A stretch of DNA of 64,000 nt from Pseudomonas nitroreducens. Lineage in GTDB: Bacteria; Pseudomonadota; Gammaproteobacteria; Pseudomonadales; Pseudomonadaceae. The notes beneath the pieces are model-generated. The model saw only the letters and a program-made list of their open reading frames with translations, was not told the origin of the DNA and searched no databases. Location of the stretch: assembly GCF_014204515.1 (NCBI RefSeq), contig NZ_JACHLI010000018.1:1-64000 (forward strand), written 5' to 3'. This document shows positions 32,107 to 40,081 of this stretch, one piece after another (the first letter of the stretch is position 1; the number at the start of each line of letters is the position of its first letter). The translations under genes were made by a program, and so were the position numbers.

Positions 32107-33051
32107 ATGCTCGAGAAGATCTGCTTCAAGCGTTTCGGCGGAGTCCCGGACAGCACCTGGTTGTTGTCGCCGGGGCTGAACGTACTCGTTGGCGATAGCG
32201 GCTCTGGTAAGACCCATGCCTTGACTGGCATGTATGCAGCGGCGCTGGAAATGAACGGTGGCCGTGCAGGTGAGCAAGCCGAGCTGTTCAGGAGAGGCTT
32301 GCAGGCGCTCGATCCGTTGATTGAGGCTGAGCTCGTTGTTCGGGACGGGAAGGGGGCTGCGGTTGTTGAGGCCACTCGGCAACATCCAGAGCGAACAGTC
32401 CGCTGCACCATCACTCCGGGCAAAATCTTCTCCACTGCAGAGCTGCAGCCAGAGAGCGTGCGTCGTCCGTACTTCCTTGACTTCAGCACAATGCACCGGA
32501 CTTGGCTGCCACAAGACATGACCGAGATGACGGCTTGCTTGGTCAAGCCGTTGACCATTCATGAGCTAAGTCCGCCGGCCAGGGAGCTTCTGCTCACGGT
32601 CGAGGCCCTGGTAGGCGGCCTGATCATGCGGAACTACTCGATGGTTTACGTGAAGAAGGAAGGACGAAGCGAGGTGTATGGCCAGCTTCCTTCCTCTCAG
32701 TCACCCCTGGTAGCGCTTGCTGCCTATGCGCAGAACGGCTGGCTACAGAAGGGGCACACCTTCATCATCGACAACGCAGGCGCCGGCATGCACCCGGACG
32801 CGATTCCGTTGTTCTGCCAGGCCCTCGAGCTGATGCTCAAAGCGGGTGCCCAGGTGATCTTGGCGAGCAATAGCCTGTTCCTACTCAGGGAGCTTGAGAT
32901 GATCTGGAAGCGGCTGGACGCTCCTCGTGCGTTCTCTCTGGGGGACGGCCTGTCTGGAACTGGCCTTGAGCAGGCTGGAGATTTCGACGGCCTGAAGACG
33001 CTGAGCCCATTGGCTGCGGAACTCCGGCAGTCTGACCGCTACATGGAATGA
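32107..33051 (+). CDS. AAA/SMC-like ATPase
   Basis: A 314-residue protein from the ATG at 32107 with AAGGAG five bases upstream. The order is that of compact ABC-type ATPases of the AAA_15/AAA_21 kind: N-terminal strand pair, Walker A GDSGSGKTH near 33, a long helical insert, then TFIIDNAGAGMHPDA (Walker B and D-loop region, near 218) and ILASNSLFLLREL. Asn replaces the usual Glu after Asp in Walker B, so catalysis may be slow or the site regulatory. It is transcribed towards a bidirectional terminator. A role in defence or DNA maintenance is plausible by family only. Confidence 0.7.
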   Translation: MLEKICFKRFGGVPDSTWLLSPGLNVLVGDSGSGKTHALTGMYAAALEMNGGRAGEQAELFRRGLQALDPLIEAELVVRDGKGAAVVEATRQHPERTVRCTITPGKIFSTAELQPESVRRPYFLDFSTMHRTWLPQDMTEMTACLVKPLTIHELSPPARELLLTVEALVGGLIMRNYSMVYVKKEGRSEVYGQLPSSQSPLVALAAYAQNGWLQKGHTFIIDNAGAGMHPDAIPLFCQALELMLKAGAQVILASNSLFLLRELEMIWKRLDAPRAFSLGDGLSGTGLEQAGDFDGLKTLSPLAAELRQSDRYME

Positions 33052-33076
33052 GAAAGGGGCGGTTTCCGCCCCTTTC
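33052..33076. terminator. Bidirectional terminator
   Basis: GAAAGGGGCGG-TTT-CCGCCCCTTTC, an 11-bp stem between the convergent stop codons of the AAA ATPase gene and the gene at 33079. Confidence 0.8.
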
Positions 33077-33078
33077 GC

Positions 33079-33495
33079 TCAGTCCGGCGTCACCTTGCTC
33101 CGCCCTCTGATGTAGTCCATCGACTGCTTGAATGCCTTCTGGGCCTCCTTGTAGCGATTGCTGATGAAGGGGTTGTCGATGGCCGAGTACACCAGCATGA
33201 GTGCATTCCAGAGGACGTGTTCATTCGTTGGATTGCCTGCAGGCACTACGCTGTCTTTGTCTCGAACCCAGTCTGCAAGGGCCTTGGCTTCCATCCAGAT
33301 CGGTGAATTCTCACGCCGGCTATTTAGATCCTCCAGCTCTAGGCTCACCAAAATCGAGTTGGCTTGGTCTAGGGTCTGCTCTGGAGGAGCTACACCAGCC
33401 TCTGCCGCATCGCGGAATGACTCGATAACGCGCCCAGCGTGCGCTACACGCGCTTGCAGCTCGAGGATCAGTGCGTCTTTATGTTTGTCGGTCAT
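33079..33495 (-). CDS. Hypothetical helical protein
   Basis: A 138-residue, mostly helical protein. Leucine/alanine heptads at the start (DALILELQARVAHAGRVIESF) suggest a coiled coil, and the C-terminus is basic. The start overlaps the end of the ATP-grasp gene by 17 bp, so they form an operon. No family was recognised. Confidence 0.5.
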   Translation of the reverse strand: MTDKHKDALILELQARVAHAGRVIESFRDAAEAGVAPPEQTLDQANSILVSLELEDLNSRRENSPIWMEAKALADWVRDKDSVVPAGNPTNEHVLWNALMLVYSAIDNPFISNRYKEAQKAFKQSMDYIRGRSKVTPD

Positions 33496-34276
33496 CGTGC
33501 TGTTCTGAGGCCTTATAGAGCCCTTTCTGAGGGCGTGGTTGTGCCGACTTGAGCAAATCCGCCCATCCGGCTTTCAAGAATGCGTGGTATTCAGCCCCTG
33601 GCATGCCCTGGTACAGACCGATGGAGTAGGCGGCGTTCATTTCGATCAGGGCGGTTTGGCCATCGCTGAGAACGCCCACGTCGAGTGAGTAGGCCCCAGG
33701 TGAGTCTGCGCGCTGGTTCAGGGTCTCGACTACTAGCCGGACAAATTCCTCGTCTGGTGCACTGCCCGGATCGCCGGCATAGAGGGCTAACCTCAGCACC
33801 TTCCCGTGGAGGATGTAAGCTCGCGCTTCGGAACGCCAATGCACCACCTCGGACATCCAGACAGGCTCCTTGTCCGGTATCCCGTGCAGTCGATAGTCGT
33901 TGTCGCCATTGAGCACCAGGCCCGTGAAGCGCTTGGTGCGCAACGACGGTTTTACGAACACCGGTTCATGCACAGCGCGGTAGCGCGCCTGGATCAGGGT
34001 ACCCTGCCAGACCTCCCTCTTTAGGTAGTTCCGCAGGGCGAGGGGGTAGCAATCGTCCGCAGGCATCTCCAGATTTCGCTGGTTGAGCGCCTGCTTCACG
34101 AAAGTCAGATCGCCAACCACCAGGTCGAACCTCGTCGAGTCGACCCGGTTCCGGGAAAGCTGGGAGGTCGCTGCGATCTGATAGCTCTGACCCAGCCTTC
34201 CAAGCTCATCGGCAATGGCCCGGCACTCTGCGTCAAGCCGGTGACCGTTGGGCGACTGGAGCAGGGTGGTTGTCAT
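33479..34276 (-). CDS. ATP-grasp domain protein (DUF4343-like)
   Basis: A 265-residue protein. The second half matches the ATP-grasp fold: VFVKPSLRTKRFTG near 109-122, MSEVVHWRSEARAYIL near 142-157, and the metal-binding LIEMNAAYSIGLYQG near 213-227. Such enzymes join a carboxylate to an amine or thiol using ATP. DUF4343-type members are common on phages and plasmids, and some take part in peptide modification. The substrate is unknown; no obvious precursor peptide lies next to it. Confidence 0.75.
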   Translation of the reverse strand: MTTTLLQSPNGHRLDAECRAIADELGRLGQSYQIAATSQLSRNRVDSTRFDLVVGDLTFVKQALNQRNLEMPADDCYPLALRNYLKREVWQGTLIQARYRAVHEPVFVKPSLRTKRFTGLVLNGDNDYRLHGIPDKEPVWMSEVVHWRSEARAYILHGKVLRLALYAGDPGSAPDEEFVRLVVETLNQRADSPGAYSLDVGVLSDGQTALIEMNAAYSIGLYQGMPGAEYHAFLKAGWADLLKSAQPRPQKGLYKASEQHDDRQT

Positions 34277-34345
34277 GATTATCCCTTTTTGGCCTGGATA
34301 TTGGGTTGTACCACAGTGTCCGGGCCAAGGAGAGAGGGGTTAGGT

Positions 34346-34705
34346 TCAGGACGGTACCGTATTGCGCTCGATCAGAGTGCTCAGCTCTTTCAGCACACGC
34401 TGCGCGAAGAGCGGGGCGATACTGACTGCGTACTCTCGCGAGCCGAGGTCATTCGCCTGCATTCCCAGGTACTTGAGGCTGTAGCTGCCGTCACGGACGT
34501 GTAGCAGCTCCATCGGGTGCCCGGCGAACATCGCATACCACCCATCAGGGCTGTGCTGCACGGATACATGCCATTTGTCCTGGCGCATGTCGACGAGGCT
34601 ATGCACGACTGGGCGGACGTCCAGGTCTTTGGCGATCAGGCTGTCGGCGAGCTCGTGGGCTTTACAGGCCCAGTTGGTGAAGGCCTGTTCATTCGCTGTT
34701 GTCAT
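34346..34705 (-). CDS. Hypothetical protein
   Basis: A 119-residue protein from the ATG at 34705, with AGAGG six bases upstream. It has a helical N-terminus (EQAFTNWACKAHELADSLIAKD), then a strand-rich core with aromatic residues (WHVSVQHSPDGWYAMFAG), then a helix. No catalytic motif was seen. It overlaps the end of the membrane gene at 34689-34973, so it is probably co-transcribed. Confidence 0.5.
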   Translation of the reverse strand: MTTANEQAFTNWACKAHELADSLIAKDLDVRPVVHSLVDMRQDKWHVSVQHSPDGWYAMFAGHPMELLHVRDGSYSLKYLGMQANDLGSREYAVSIAPLFAQRVLKELSTLIERNTVPS

Positions 34706-34973
34706 CGGAAACCTCTTCATGGGTTTTTGTTGGTACTAGACGAATTTTCCGCCAGACCCAGGCGCCAAGCGCCATGGATACGACGAGCTCGCCAAGGTCG
34801 AACACCGTGATGTTTTGGCCGACCTTGGAAAGGAGGAGCACGCCCACCCCGAGGGCCAGGGCGAACAGAAGGATGATGCGGTTCTGCCCTGCGCGGTAAA
34901 GGGCGTAGCGCGACCTGAGCGCCTGCTCGGCCGGCTGAATTTGACCCTTATTGCCGCTGCAGGCCTCAGGCAT
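34689..34973 (-). CDS. Two-helix membrane protein
   Basis: A 94-residue protein with hydrophobic segments at about 32-49 and 54-74, a basic N-terminal half (EQALRSRYALYRAGQNR) and an acidic tail (EEVSDDNSE). It overlaps both flanking genes and belongs to a divergent operon that shares its control region with cascade operon 2. Function is unknown. Confidence 0.55.
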   Translation of the reverse strand: MPEACSGNKGQIQPAEQALRSRYALYRAGQNRIILLFALALGVGVLLLSKVGQNITVFDLGELVVSMALGAWVWRKIRLVPTKTHEEVSDDNSE

Positions 34974-35169
34974 CGGTACGTACCTTCAGGGAGAAATTCG
35001 CTTTGATCTCAAAGCCACTGCGTAGGCCGGCGGCCAGGCGCCGGGGAGCGACGATGAAGGTGTAGTAGACAGCGGGGATGGCCAGTGCGAAGAGCGCGGC
35101 TTCAGCCTTCTCTACGACGCGGGAGCGTTCACGGATCTTTTGGTGCGGGGCTTTCTGGCTGAACTGCAT
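34966..35169 (-). CDS. Small membrane protein
   Basis: A 67-residue protein from the second of two adjacent ATGs (seven bases after GGAG). A basic N-terminus (KAPHQKIRERSRVVEKAE) precedes one hydrophobic segment (ALFALAIPAVYYTFIVAP) and another basic stretch. It is overlapped by its neighbours. Function is unknown; it could partner the next membrane protein in the same operon. Confidence 0.5.
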   Translation of the reverse strand: MQFSQKAPHQKIRERSRVVEKAEAALFALAIPAVYYTFIVAPRRLAAGLRSGFEIKANFSLKVRTDA

Positions 35170-35339
35170 CATTGGGCTCCTTGCATGGTGCGTTGTTCGA
35201 AGTAGGTCACGACCGCCTGGCAGAGGGTCGGCAGGAAGAGGGTGAGCAGGGTAAGCACCGGCAGTACGGCTACGAAGCCGAGGCTTTTACCGATCTCGGC
35301 TGTTTTCCGAAGGTGCGTGCGTGCATAGCCAGTGGCCAT
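35169..35339 (-). CDS. Small membrane protein divergent from cascade operon 2
   Basis: A 56-residue protein from the ATG at 35339 (AGGA seven bases upstream; the frame runs to 35375 inside the operator). One long hydrophobic segment (LGFVAVLPVLTLLTLFLPTL) is preceded by a basic amphipathic stretch. As first gene of the operon 33079-35339 it would share regulation with cas8f at 35447 through the inverted repeat between them. Confidence 0.5.
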   Translation of the reverse strand: MATGYARTHLRKTAEIGKSLGFVAVLPVLTLLTLFLPTLCQAVVTYFEQRTMQGAQ

Positions 35340-35360
35340 AGCGACGTCCTGAGGTATGGG

Positions 35361-35416
35361 TTGAGTGATGCACAATTATCCATAAATTGACGCGCCAAGT
35401 CATCGAGCCCTATAGT
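35361..35416 (+). promoter_or_regulatory. Cascade operon 2 promoter region with 17-bp inverted-repeat operator
   Basis: CAATT-ATCCATA-AATTG (35373-35389) is a perfect 5-7-5 inverted repeat, followed by ACGC as in operon 1. TTGAGT (35361-35366), 16 bp and TAAATT (35383-35388) mirror the operon 1 promoter. A second possible promoter is TTGACG (35387-35392), 18 bp and TATAGT (35411-35416). Confidence 0.65.
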
Positions 35417-35446
35417 CTCCGACACGACTTATTTTGGAACGCATCA

Positions 35447-36919
35447 ATGGTTGGGCAGTTGCCTGTCTCAGCCCTGTTCAGTGCTGCATCACCGGAGCTG
35501 GTGATGGATCTGAAAGGGCAGCGCGCTGCGCTGGTGATCACCACTGATGCGGACTACCGCCGGGCCTTCCGGTATCTACTTCAGCAGGCTTTCGTCCCTA
35601 AGTTCGCTCAGGCGAACCTGAACCCGGTACTGGCCTGGGCCGCTGGGAATCCCGGTCAAGACGATGAAGCGTGGTGGATGTTCGAGGAGCTGGGTGCCCA
35701 GCTGCTTGGATCTGCCGGTGTATTTGTGGACGAGTTGCTGGCGCCGAAGCTGCTGAGGGATGGACTTGGGTGTCTGTGCACCCATACCGACCGCGCGGCC
35801 GAGACCCCGCAGAGCTTCCGGCCGCGCGACACGTTCAACGAAGAGCTACTGGCGAGCCTGGGTCTTTCCGGAAAAGCGGCCGCTGCACCTGGTGCCCGAG
35901 CATTCGTGAACCCCAGCGCACCAGGAGTAACCCTGAGCAACAGGCGCCAAGCTGAGCTTGGGATTCTCTGTAGCGCAGGTGCCTCTTACTTTAGCGCCGC
36001 CGGGAACGCCGCAGATGCGCCCCTGCAGCAATTCTTCATGACACCCCTGGCCTTTCCAGGGGAAGAGACGACATCGATGCTGGCGCTGCTCTCAGGGGCT
36101 CTCCCTCGTGCAGTTCACATGCAAGGCCGGCTACTCGATACCTTCACGCCAGGCGAAGTAAGCCTGCTCACGTCCTTGATCGACGGATGCTCTAAGCCCG
36201 GCGCTCTGCAGTCGCTCAGCGGTGCACCCGTGTCACAGATCCAGCTCCCGGTGCCTGGAGGCTACAAGACGGCCGGCGTCCTGCCAAACCTGGGTCTTCT
36301 ACGGGAGATTCACCAGGCGCGCTATCGCGCCGAAGGGCAGAGTCATCCTGATACCTGGGCGTCGATTTTTGGCTCAGTGAGGCTCGGCGGTGGCCGGCCA
36401 CAGAACGCCAGTGTGTTTTTCAGCTCCGTGCTGATGTCTGGGCGGATGAATGCGCTCTTCGCCGATCTTCCCTCGCAGACCGGGGGAGACCGGGCGGTGC
36501 GTAAGCGACTGGCTCTTGGAAGGCCATTGCTTGTAGTTACGAGATCTATGGCCCAGGAGGTCTGCTCTCGAACTGCTCTCTTGGATGCGGAAGCCGCAAC
36601 CAGGCCACTAAGTCATAGGAATCGGGCGGTACTTCAGCGGCGACTGCAGGGGCTGGCGCGAACCCTGGCCCTACAGATTGAGGCGCTGCGCGAATTGGTG
36701 GCGAGGTTGCTCGAGGCCGGGCTCACCGTCGGAGCCCCGACCCCGATGGCAGCGGCTGAGCTGAAGATTCTCTGCGGCGAGGCATCTGTGCAGGATGTCG
36801 CCATCTACGCAGGGCACCTGCGCCTGCAACTCTTCGCCAAAACCCACATGACACGCGCCGAGCGATCCGTAGCCGCCCAGGAACTGGGCCGGATGCTCGC
36901 CACTGAGCTTCGAGGATGA
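35447..36919 (+). CDS. cas8f: Cas8f-like large subunit (Csy1 type), cascade 2
   Basis: A 490-residue protein from the ATG at 35447; a TTG 60 bases earlier lies within the operator. It aligns with residues 1-560 of the fusion in operon 1: SFRPRDTF against SSTARDGF, and GGGRPQNASVFFSSVLMSGR against GGSKPQNSGTFFTSIVGNGK. The GGxxPQN block near residue 315 is the Csy1 hallmark. Predicted to bind the crRNA handle and the PAM together with Cas5f. The two cas8f copies are clearly diverged, so the complexes could differ in PAM or target choice. Confidence 0.8.
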   Translation: MVGQLPVSALFSAASPELVMDLKGQRAALVITTDADYRRAFRYLLQQAFVPKFAQANLNPVLAWAAGNPGQDDEAWWMFEELGAQLLGSAGVFVDELLAPKLLRDGLGCLCTHTDRAAETPQSFRPRDTFNEELLASLGLSGKAAAAPGARAFVNPSAPGVTLSNRRQAELGILCSAGASYFSAAGNAADAPLQQFFMTPLAFPGEETTSMLALLSGALPRAVHMQGRLLDTFTPGEVSLLTSLIDGCSKPGALQSLSGAPVSQIQLPVPGGYKTAGVLPNLGLLREIHQARYRAEGQSHPDTWASIFGSVRLGGGRPQNASVFFSSVLMSGRMNALFADLPSQTGGDRAVRKRLALGRPLLVVTRSMAQEVCSRTALLDAEAATRPLSHRNRAVLQRRLQGLARTLALQIEALRELVARLLEAGLTVGAPTPMAAAELKILCGEASVQDVAIYAGHLRLQLFAKTHMTRAERSVAAQELGRMLATELRG

Positions 36920-36923
36920 TCCT

Positions 36924-37958
36924 GTGTACTTCCTGACCCTCCCGTTTAACTTCAGTGCTTCGAATCTCAAGGCCAGCGACTTCATGGTGGGGATGCCGGC
37001 GATGACGGCCGCCGCCGGCATGGCTCATAAGGCGCAGTGCATCATGAAGGAAGAGCTTGGGCTCAAGACTTTCGAGTTCAAGGCGTTCAGCCTCATCTAC
37101 TTCAGCCTTGACCGGGATTCCAGTGCGCCGCGCCGCCCTCCCCAGGAGGCGCGCCATGCAGGCGCCGAAATGGTACTCCCTTCAGGGGTAGATATCCGAC
37201 GTGGGGCAGGAGAGGCAGCGCTTACCCTGTACTTCACTCTCAAGGACGATGCTGATTTCGAACCCTTCGAGCATCTGCTGAGCCAAGAGTCCAACCGCCT
37301 GGCGAGGGCGCTAACGGCAGGCCTGCGTTTTGCGGGTGGGTCGGTAGTCCTGGGCCTGCCAGGGGAGGGAGGCTCAACCGCCATCCAGGTGTTCATGAGT
37401 CAAACCTGGGAAGCAGCGTTGCGCCGGCTGGTCAGGGCGTATCCCACGAAGGGTCTGGTCATTCAGTGCGAAAGCGAGCTGTTCTCCCAGCGCGCGAAGG
37501 AACTGGACGATTCTCCCGTCGAGGCCATGTGTGATCTTCTGTATCGCAGCAGGCTCCAGCGGTACGAGGAGATTGGCACCGTGGCCGCCGTTGATGAGAT
37601 GACGTCGGCTGCAGAGCTTCTCGTGTCTGACGATCTCTTCGACCTCGACGCATTCTCTCTCGACCTGGACATGGCCCACCTGGATAGCCCGGAATTCCAG
37701 GTTGGCCTTGCTGATGAACCTTACCTTGGCATCCTGCTGCCGAACCAGGTTGGCTACCACCAGATCCTGGTTGGCCAAGATGAAGAGCGTGTAGTAGAGC
37801 CTGTCGGCTCGATTGTGCGAGCCAAGATCCTGCCCTCTGCGCTGACCGACCTTACCCTGGCGCGCGAGCATTGGTCACGGCACTTCTGGGAGTGGCATCC
37901 CCAGTACACCGACAACCTGTACATCACCTTGGGCTACAGCCCGGCGAAAGAGGCCTGA
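36924..37958 (+). CDS. cas5f: Cas5f subunit (Csy2), cascade 2
   Basis: A 344-residue protein from a GTG four bases after the cas8f stop. FMVGMPAMTAAAGMAHKAQC near 28-47 corresponds to Csy2's GFPSPGAFTGFVHALQ, and LRFAGGSVVLGLPGEGG near 133-149 to its RLAGGSIL. It aligns with the C-terminal half of the operon 1 fusion over its whole length (FSLIYFSLDRDSSAPRRPPQ against FSLVYFSLDRDKGTPRRPPQ). Insertion of four bases and a stop codon separates cas8f from cas5f here, whereas operon 1 has them in one frame. Confidence 0.85.
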   Translation: MYFLTLPFNFSASNLKASDFMVGMPAMTAAAGMAHKAQCIMKEELGLKTFEFKAFSLIYFSLDRDSSAPRRPPQEARHAGAEMVLPSGVDIRRGAGEAALTLYFTLKDDADFEPFEHLLSQESNRLARALTAGLRFAGGSVVLGLPGEGGSTAIQVFMSQTWEAALRRLVRAYPTKGLVIQCESELFSQRAKELDDSPVEAMCDLLYRSRLQRYEEIGTVAAVDEMTSAAELLVSDDLFDLDAFSLDLDMAHLDSPEFQVGLADEPYLGILLPNQVGYHQILVGQDEERVVEPVGSIVRAKILPSALTDLTLAREHWSRHFWEWHPQYTDNLYITLGYSPAKEA

Positions 37959-37961
37959 TCG

Positions 37962-39035
37962 ATGCTCGAACAATTATTCTCCTCATCCCAGTTGGCATAC
38001 ACCCGATCTATCGAGCAGAGCCGGGGGCTGATGTACGCCTGCGCGGATGAGCAAGGTGAGGGTCTTGAACCCGTTCTGGTAACCCAGGAGCAGGTGATGG
38101 CGCCCAGGGCCTATGACATCTGGCAAAACGTTGAGAAGCAAAAGTCCAAGGACAGTGCCCTGGACGTGAGCATCGACCAAGCTACATCGCCGAACCCGCA
38201 GCGCATCGAGCTGGCTCAGCTCCCTGAGGACAAGCCGTTCCTGCAGGTGTCGTTCATCGTGAAGTACATGCGGCTCTCCCTGAAGCCGAGTACTTGCTCA
38301 AACCCTTCACTCAAGCAAGCGCTGATGAGGCTGGCCGAGCTATACGCGAAGGCCGGAGGATACGTCTACCTGGGGCAACGCTATGTCGAGCCACTCGTCC
38401 TGGGAGCGTGGATGTGGCGCAACAACGACGGGGCGATGCTGCGGCGCATTAAAGTGAAGGAGCTGTACAGCGATGCCGACCGTGAATGGGAGTTCCATGT
38501 GCCGGCCGGCGCCGCGACGGTTCAAAACTTCAAGCGCATGGTGGACAAGCACCAGGCAAAAGAGCTGGGGCACATGATCGCTGAGGCATTGTCTGGCCAA
38601 GCCGAGATGCTAGCGCTGAAGGTGACTGCAACTTACCTCATTGGAGGAGGGATGCAGGTTTATCCGAGCCAGGACATGGTCATCGAGGCCAAAGAGAAGA
38701 CGGACACTAAGCGCACGCTCTACAAGGTGTCCAAGGACGGGGTGCATAACCACGCCGGATTCCACGAGCAGAAGATCGGCAATGCCCTGCGCACCATCGA
38801 CAACTGGCACGGCAACCCAGAGTTCGGCGCCATTGCTGTTGAGCCCCTCGGGGTTATCGCCAAGGAGCGCATTTCCTTGCGCGTCCCGCAGAAGCGCGAC
38901 TTTTACTCCCTGATGAAGGGCAACTTGAGTCAGTGGCTGCAGGAGCTGGAGCAGGGCGACCTGGCTAAGATCACAGGTGTTGAGGATCTGCACTTCGTGA
39001 TGGCTGTTCTCGTGCGCGGGGCGCTGCTGGTATGA
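37962..39035 (+). CDS. cas7f: Cas7f backbone subunit (Csy3), cascade 2
   Basis: A 357-residue protein starting three bases after the cas5f stop. Csy3 landmarks are intact: PNPQRIELAQLPED near 73, GAWMWRNND near 147, YPSQDMVIE near 230, EQKIGNALRTIDNW near 269, AVEPLGVI near 291, KRDFYSLM near 311 and LHFVMAVLVRGALLV at the end. The operon 1 copy shares all these blocks. Its stop overlaps the cas6f start (ATGA). Confidence 0.9.
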   Translation: MLEQLFSSSQLAYTRSIEQSRGLMYACADEQGEGLEPVLVTQEQVMAPRAYDIWQNVEKQKSKDSALDVSIDQATSPNPQRIELAQLPEDKPFLQVSFIVKYMRLSLKPSTCSNPSLKQALMRLAELYAKAGGYVYLGQRYVEPLVLGAWMWRNNDGAMLRRIKVKELYSDADREWEFHVPAGAATVQNFKRMVDKHQAKELGHMIAEALSGQAEMLALKVTATYLIGGGMQVYPSQDMVIEAKEKTDTKRTLYKVSKDGVHNHAGFHEQKIGNALRTIDNWHGNPEFGAIAVEPLGVIAKERISLRVPQKRDFYSLMKGNLSQWLQELEQGDLAKITGVEDLHFVMAVLVRGALLV

Positions 39036-39694
39036 GCCTTGGCGCCTTCCTGGACTTGGAGTTCGATACTCAGGCGCTGCCGGCGGAGCAGGCGGTGGCC
39101 ACCTGGCTGTCGAGGTTGCATGGATTCCTGATGCAGGGTGCCGTGAGGGGGATGGCCATCGACTTCCCAGAGTGGCTGCCGGCGGCCGGGGGAATAGGGG
39201 CTCGGCCGGGAGCTCGCCTGCGACTGTTGGGGGCTACTGAGCATCTGGAGCTCCTCCAGGACAGGGTGGCCACCGCGCAGCTCTTGGAAACTACCAGGTC
39301 GAAGGTGGTTGCCCAGGGGACAGTTCCTGCAGTCCACACTGCCGTAAGTACCACCAGGTGCCACCGGGCTGATCGCCTGGCAAAGATCCTCAGGAACCCC
39401 CGTTCGATCATTTTCACAGGAAAAGAGGGTGAGATCACCGATGAGGTGCGCCTTGCTGCGAGGAAGATAGGCATGAAGCCTGAGGTGTTTCTGGCCAGCC
39501 AGACACTCACCCAGCAGCTCATGCAGGCTCGAAGAGAGAGCGTTCGGTTTTACTGCCCAAGCGCTAGCACCGGGAAGGACTTCGAAATCAGCGTGCGTCG
39601 GGCTCCACTCCCCGCAGTTTCGGATGTGCAAAGGTTCTCGACCTACGGCCTGGCCCTTGAGGGCACGTCCATCCCGAGCTTCACAGGTGTGTGA
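39032..39694 (+). CDS. cas6f: Cas6f crRNA endoribonuclease (Csy4), cascade 2
   Basis: A 220-residue protein, start overlapping the cas7f stop by four bases. Catalytic residues are preserved: His30 in LSRLHGFLM, the SASTG loop (Csy4 SQSTG) and Tyr in FSTYGLALEG. The basic RNA-binding helix TTRCHRADRLAKILRNPRS is shorter in charge than in copy 1, so RNA specificity may differ. No array lies next to this operon, so it must use arrays 1 and 2 or arrays outside the window. Confidence 0.9.
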   Translation: MSLGAFLDLEFDTQALPAEQAVATWLSRLHGFLMQGAVRGMAIDFPEWLPAAGGIGARPGARLRLLGATEHLELLQDRVATAQLLETTRSKVVAQGTVPAVHTAVSTTRCHRADRLAKILRNPRSIIFTGKEGEITDEVRLAARKIGMKPEVFLASQTLTQQLMQARRESVRFYCPSASTGKDFEISVRRAPLPAVSDVQRFSTYGLALEGTSIPSFTGV

Positions 39695-39740
39695 CAATTT
39701 ATTGGAAATTGCTTGATCTGTGGTGGCACAACACTATAAT
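39695..39740 (+). promoter_or_regulatory. 17-bp inverted repeat and sigma-70 promoter
   Basis: CAATT-TATTGGA-AATTG (39695-39711), a perfect 5-7-5 inverted repeat, begins at the cas6f stop codon. TTGATC (39713-39718), 16 bp and a consensus TATAAT (39735-39740) follow. This promoter drives the small zinc-ribbon gene downstream. Confidence 0.7.
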
Positions 39741-39774
39741 CCCGTCTTTCCAAAACGAAGAAGAGAAAGAGAAA

Positions 39775-39969
39775 TTGAGACACCAAGCTGTTGAACAGGA
39801 CGCTCAACACGACGAAGCGCTGGTTGATTGCGGTAACTGCAATCGCCGCGTGAAGCCGACTTCCCAGTCGGTAGTACGCGCCTCGGCCCGTCGACCGACC
39901 GTGCCAGGCCTCTTCGGCCGCATGCGCACCATCATCGGTTGCCCCGAGTGCCAAGCCCAGTTCGGCTGA
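39775..39969 (+). CDS. Small zinc-ribbon protein
   Basis: About 64 residues from a TTG at 39775. The longer frame back to 39691 would place its N-terminus inside the operator and promoter, so the TTG with AGAGAAAGAG upstream is preferred. VDCGNCNRR and IIGCPECQAQ supply a CxxC...CxxC zinc ribbon. Basic residues between the knuckles suggest nucleic-acid binding. It has its own promoter, operator and terminator, so it may be a small regulator expressed together with the cascade regulon. Confidence 0.6.
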   Translation: MRHQAVEQDAQHDEALVDCGNCNRRVKPTSQSVVRASARRPTVPGLFGRMRTIIGCPECQAQFG

Positions 39970-39984
39970 TCGTCCCCCGTAAGC

Positions 39985-40012
39985 AAAAGCCGGCATTACG
40001 CCGGCTTTCGTG
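39985..40012 (+). terminator. Intrinsic terminator of the zinc-ribbon gene
   Basis: AAAGCCGGC-ATTAC-GCCGGCTTT followed by CGTGTTTC: a 9-bp stem with a weak T-tract, just after the stop codon at 39969. Confidence 0.75.
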
Positions 40013-40081
40013 TTTCTTGGATTTGGATTGCTGGATCGTCCTCGGTATCCGTATGGTGTAAAGACCAACACGGAGAATCCC

